From the NCBI RefSeq assembly GCF_003254395.2, contig NC_037646.1, positions 11,713,381 through 11,777,380 of the forward strand: a stretch of 64,000 bases of DNA, read 5' to 3'. A program made the translations under genes and the position numbers. Position 1 is the stretch's first letter; each line of letters starts with the position of its first letter. Below are positions 63,288 through 64,000 of the stretch, in pieces. The notes under the pieces are model-generated. The model was not told the DNA's origin and searched no databases. It saw nothing but the letters and a program-made list of their open reading frames with translations. The DNA is from Apis mellifera. Taxonomy: Eukaryota; Arthropoda; Insecta; Hymenoptera; Apidae.

Positions 63288-63440
63288 ACTCATTGAATAG
63301 GTATATTTAAGATTTAATAAGATTATATTTCCTTCCCTTTTTCCAAAGTATCTTTATTTATAAAATAAAATTATGAATTTTGTTTTGAATTGATTGTGAC
63401 TGAGATATGAGAATGTAATATTAATATTATTGAATTCTAT

Positions 63441-63446
63441 AATAAA
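63441..63446 (+). terminator. Poly(A) signal candidate of Sec61 gamma
   Basis: AATAAA about 155 bases downstream of the stop codon; a further AATAAA lies near 63531. Either could serve. Confidence 0.4.
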
Positions 63447-63571
63447 ATGTGTGTGTAGTATTTGTTGATAGTACATTTTTTCAATATATACATTTTTATT
63501 TTTAAATTTATGAAATGTTTGTAAGTAAAAATAAAGAATAGATAATTAATATATATTGAAGGCACTTTTAT

Positions 63572-63696
63572 TTAAAGAATAAAATTTTTCTTTAGGTTAC
63601 AACGATAAAATTTTGTCAGCCATTTTTCTAATTTCAATTTAACATGTATTCTTTCTAAAGAAAAATAGCTGTCGCATGGAAAACCATGGCCAGGTA
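63572..63696 (-). CDS. Possible terminal exon of an unidentified minus-strand gene
   Basis: On the minus strand, acceptor TTTTATTACTGAG precedes an open segment of 125 bases. It encodes PGHGFPCDSYFSLERIHVKL, then KLEKWLTKFYRC and KKNFIL, with stop at 63572-63574. The composition (Gly, His, Cys, Trp, Tyr) is more protein-like than surrounding AT-rich frames. I do not recognise the product, and the preceding exon is not identified, so the gene probably continues beyond the right edge. Confidence 0.35.
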
Positions 63697-64000
63697 CTCA
63701 GTAATAAAAGACAATAGTACGATTTTGTTACAATGAATAAAATCTTATATACTGTTTACTATCTTGTTGTTGAAATTATTTTGTATTTATTCTCTAGAAA
63801 AACTTTGTTTTTAATACACTTTGCTAAAAAGACAACGAACCTATAGCCAGATACGATAAGCGACTGTATCTGGAATTTTAATAATGGCAGTATGTATATT
63901 GGATAGAGCAAACATAATTATATCAAAATAAATTCTATCTTTTATTTTTAAAGAACCATCAATTTCATATCTAATTTTTTATTTAAAAAATTTTTTCGAA
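63697..64000. other. Right edge, no supported gene
   Basis: AT-rich sequence. An inverted repeat CCAGATAC/GTATCTGG with an 11-base spacer lies at 63847-63873. Upstream exons of the possible minus-strand gene would be expected here or beyond, but none could be fixed. Confidence 0.4.

Overview
The window looks like nuclear DNA of a hymenopteran insect, most likely a bee (inference). It has small multi-exon genes with short AT-rich introns, very AT-rich DNA on the right, and a long CpG-containing, microsatellite-rich, almost gene-free left part around one developmental transcription factor. No bacterial operon, phage, CRISPR array, rRNA or tRNA was recognised. All protein identities come from reading translated exons against remembered families; no search was run.

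Left two thirds (1-46,100): the only protein gene I can support is fork head (FoxA), a single coding exon on the minus strand at 22,339-23,883 with an intact forkhead domain. The rest is non-coding: five unrelated AT-rich tandem arrays (about 0.9-4.3, 9.4-10.3, 26.6-28.4, 29.3-31.2 and 38.3-40.1 kb), long purine or pyrimidine tracts, (TA)n/(GA)n/(ATT)n microsatellites, and GC-richer single-copy islands that may be cis-regulatory.

Right third (46.1-63.7 kb): four genes are packed closely. A minus-strand gene for a coiled-coil protein that I cannot name spans 46,124-54,688 and appears to have alternative terminal exons. It lies head-to-head with Sec23 (COPII coat subunit, ten coding exons, + strand). 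Sec23 is tail-to-tail with a calcineurin B homologous protein gene (CHP1 type, four exons, minus strand), which is head-to-head with Sec61 gamma (three coding exons, + strand). A terminal exon of a further minus-strand gene may lie at 63,572-63,696. A foldback element with TA flanks sits in the coiled-coil/Sec23 divergent promoter region.

Two of the four genes act at the ER: Sec61 gamma in translocon entry and Sec23 in COPII exit. Both have TGACGT-type sites upstream, and the Sec23 site matches the CREB3/CrebA core. In Drosophila, Fork head and CrebA act together in secretory tissue, so a fork head gene about 32 kb from two secretory genes is notable, but this is inference. Other points to check are a 21-nt in-phase microexon candidate in Sec23, an alternative C-terminus of the coiled-coil protein, and a protein-like open frame running on beyond the fork head stop codon.
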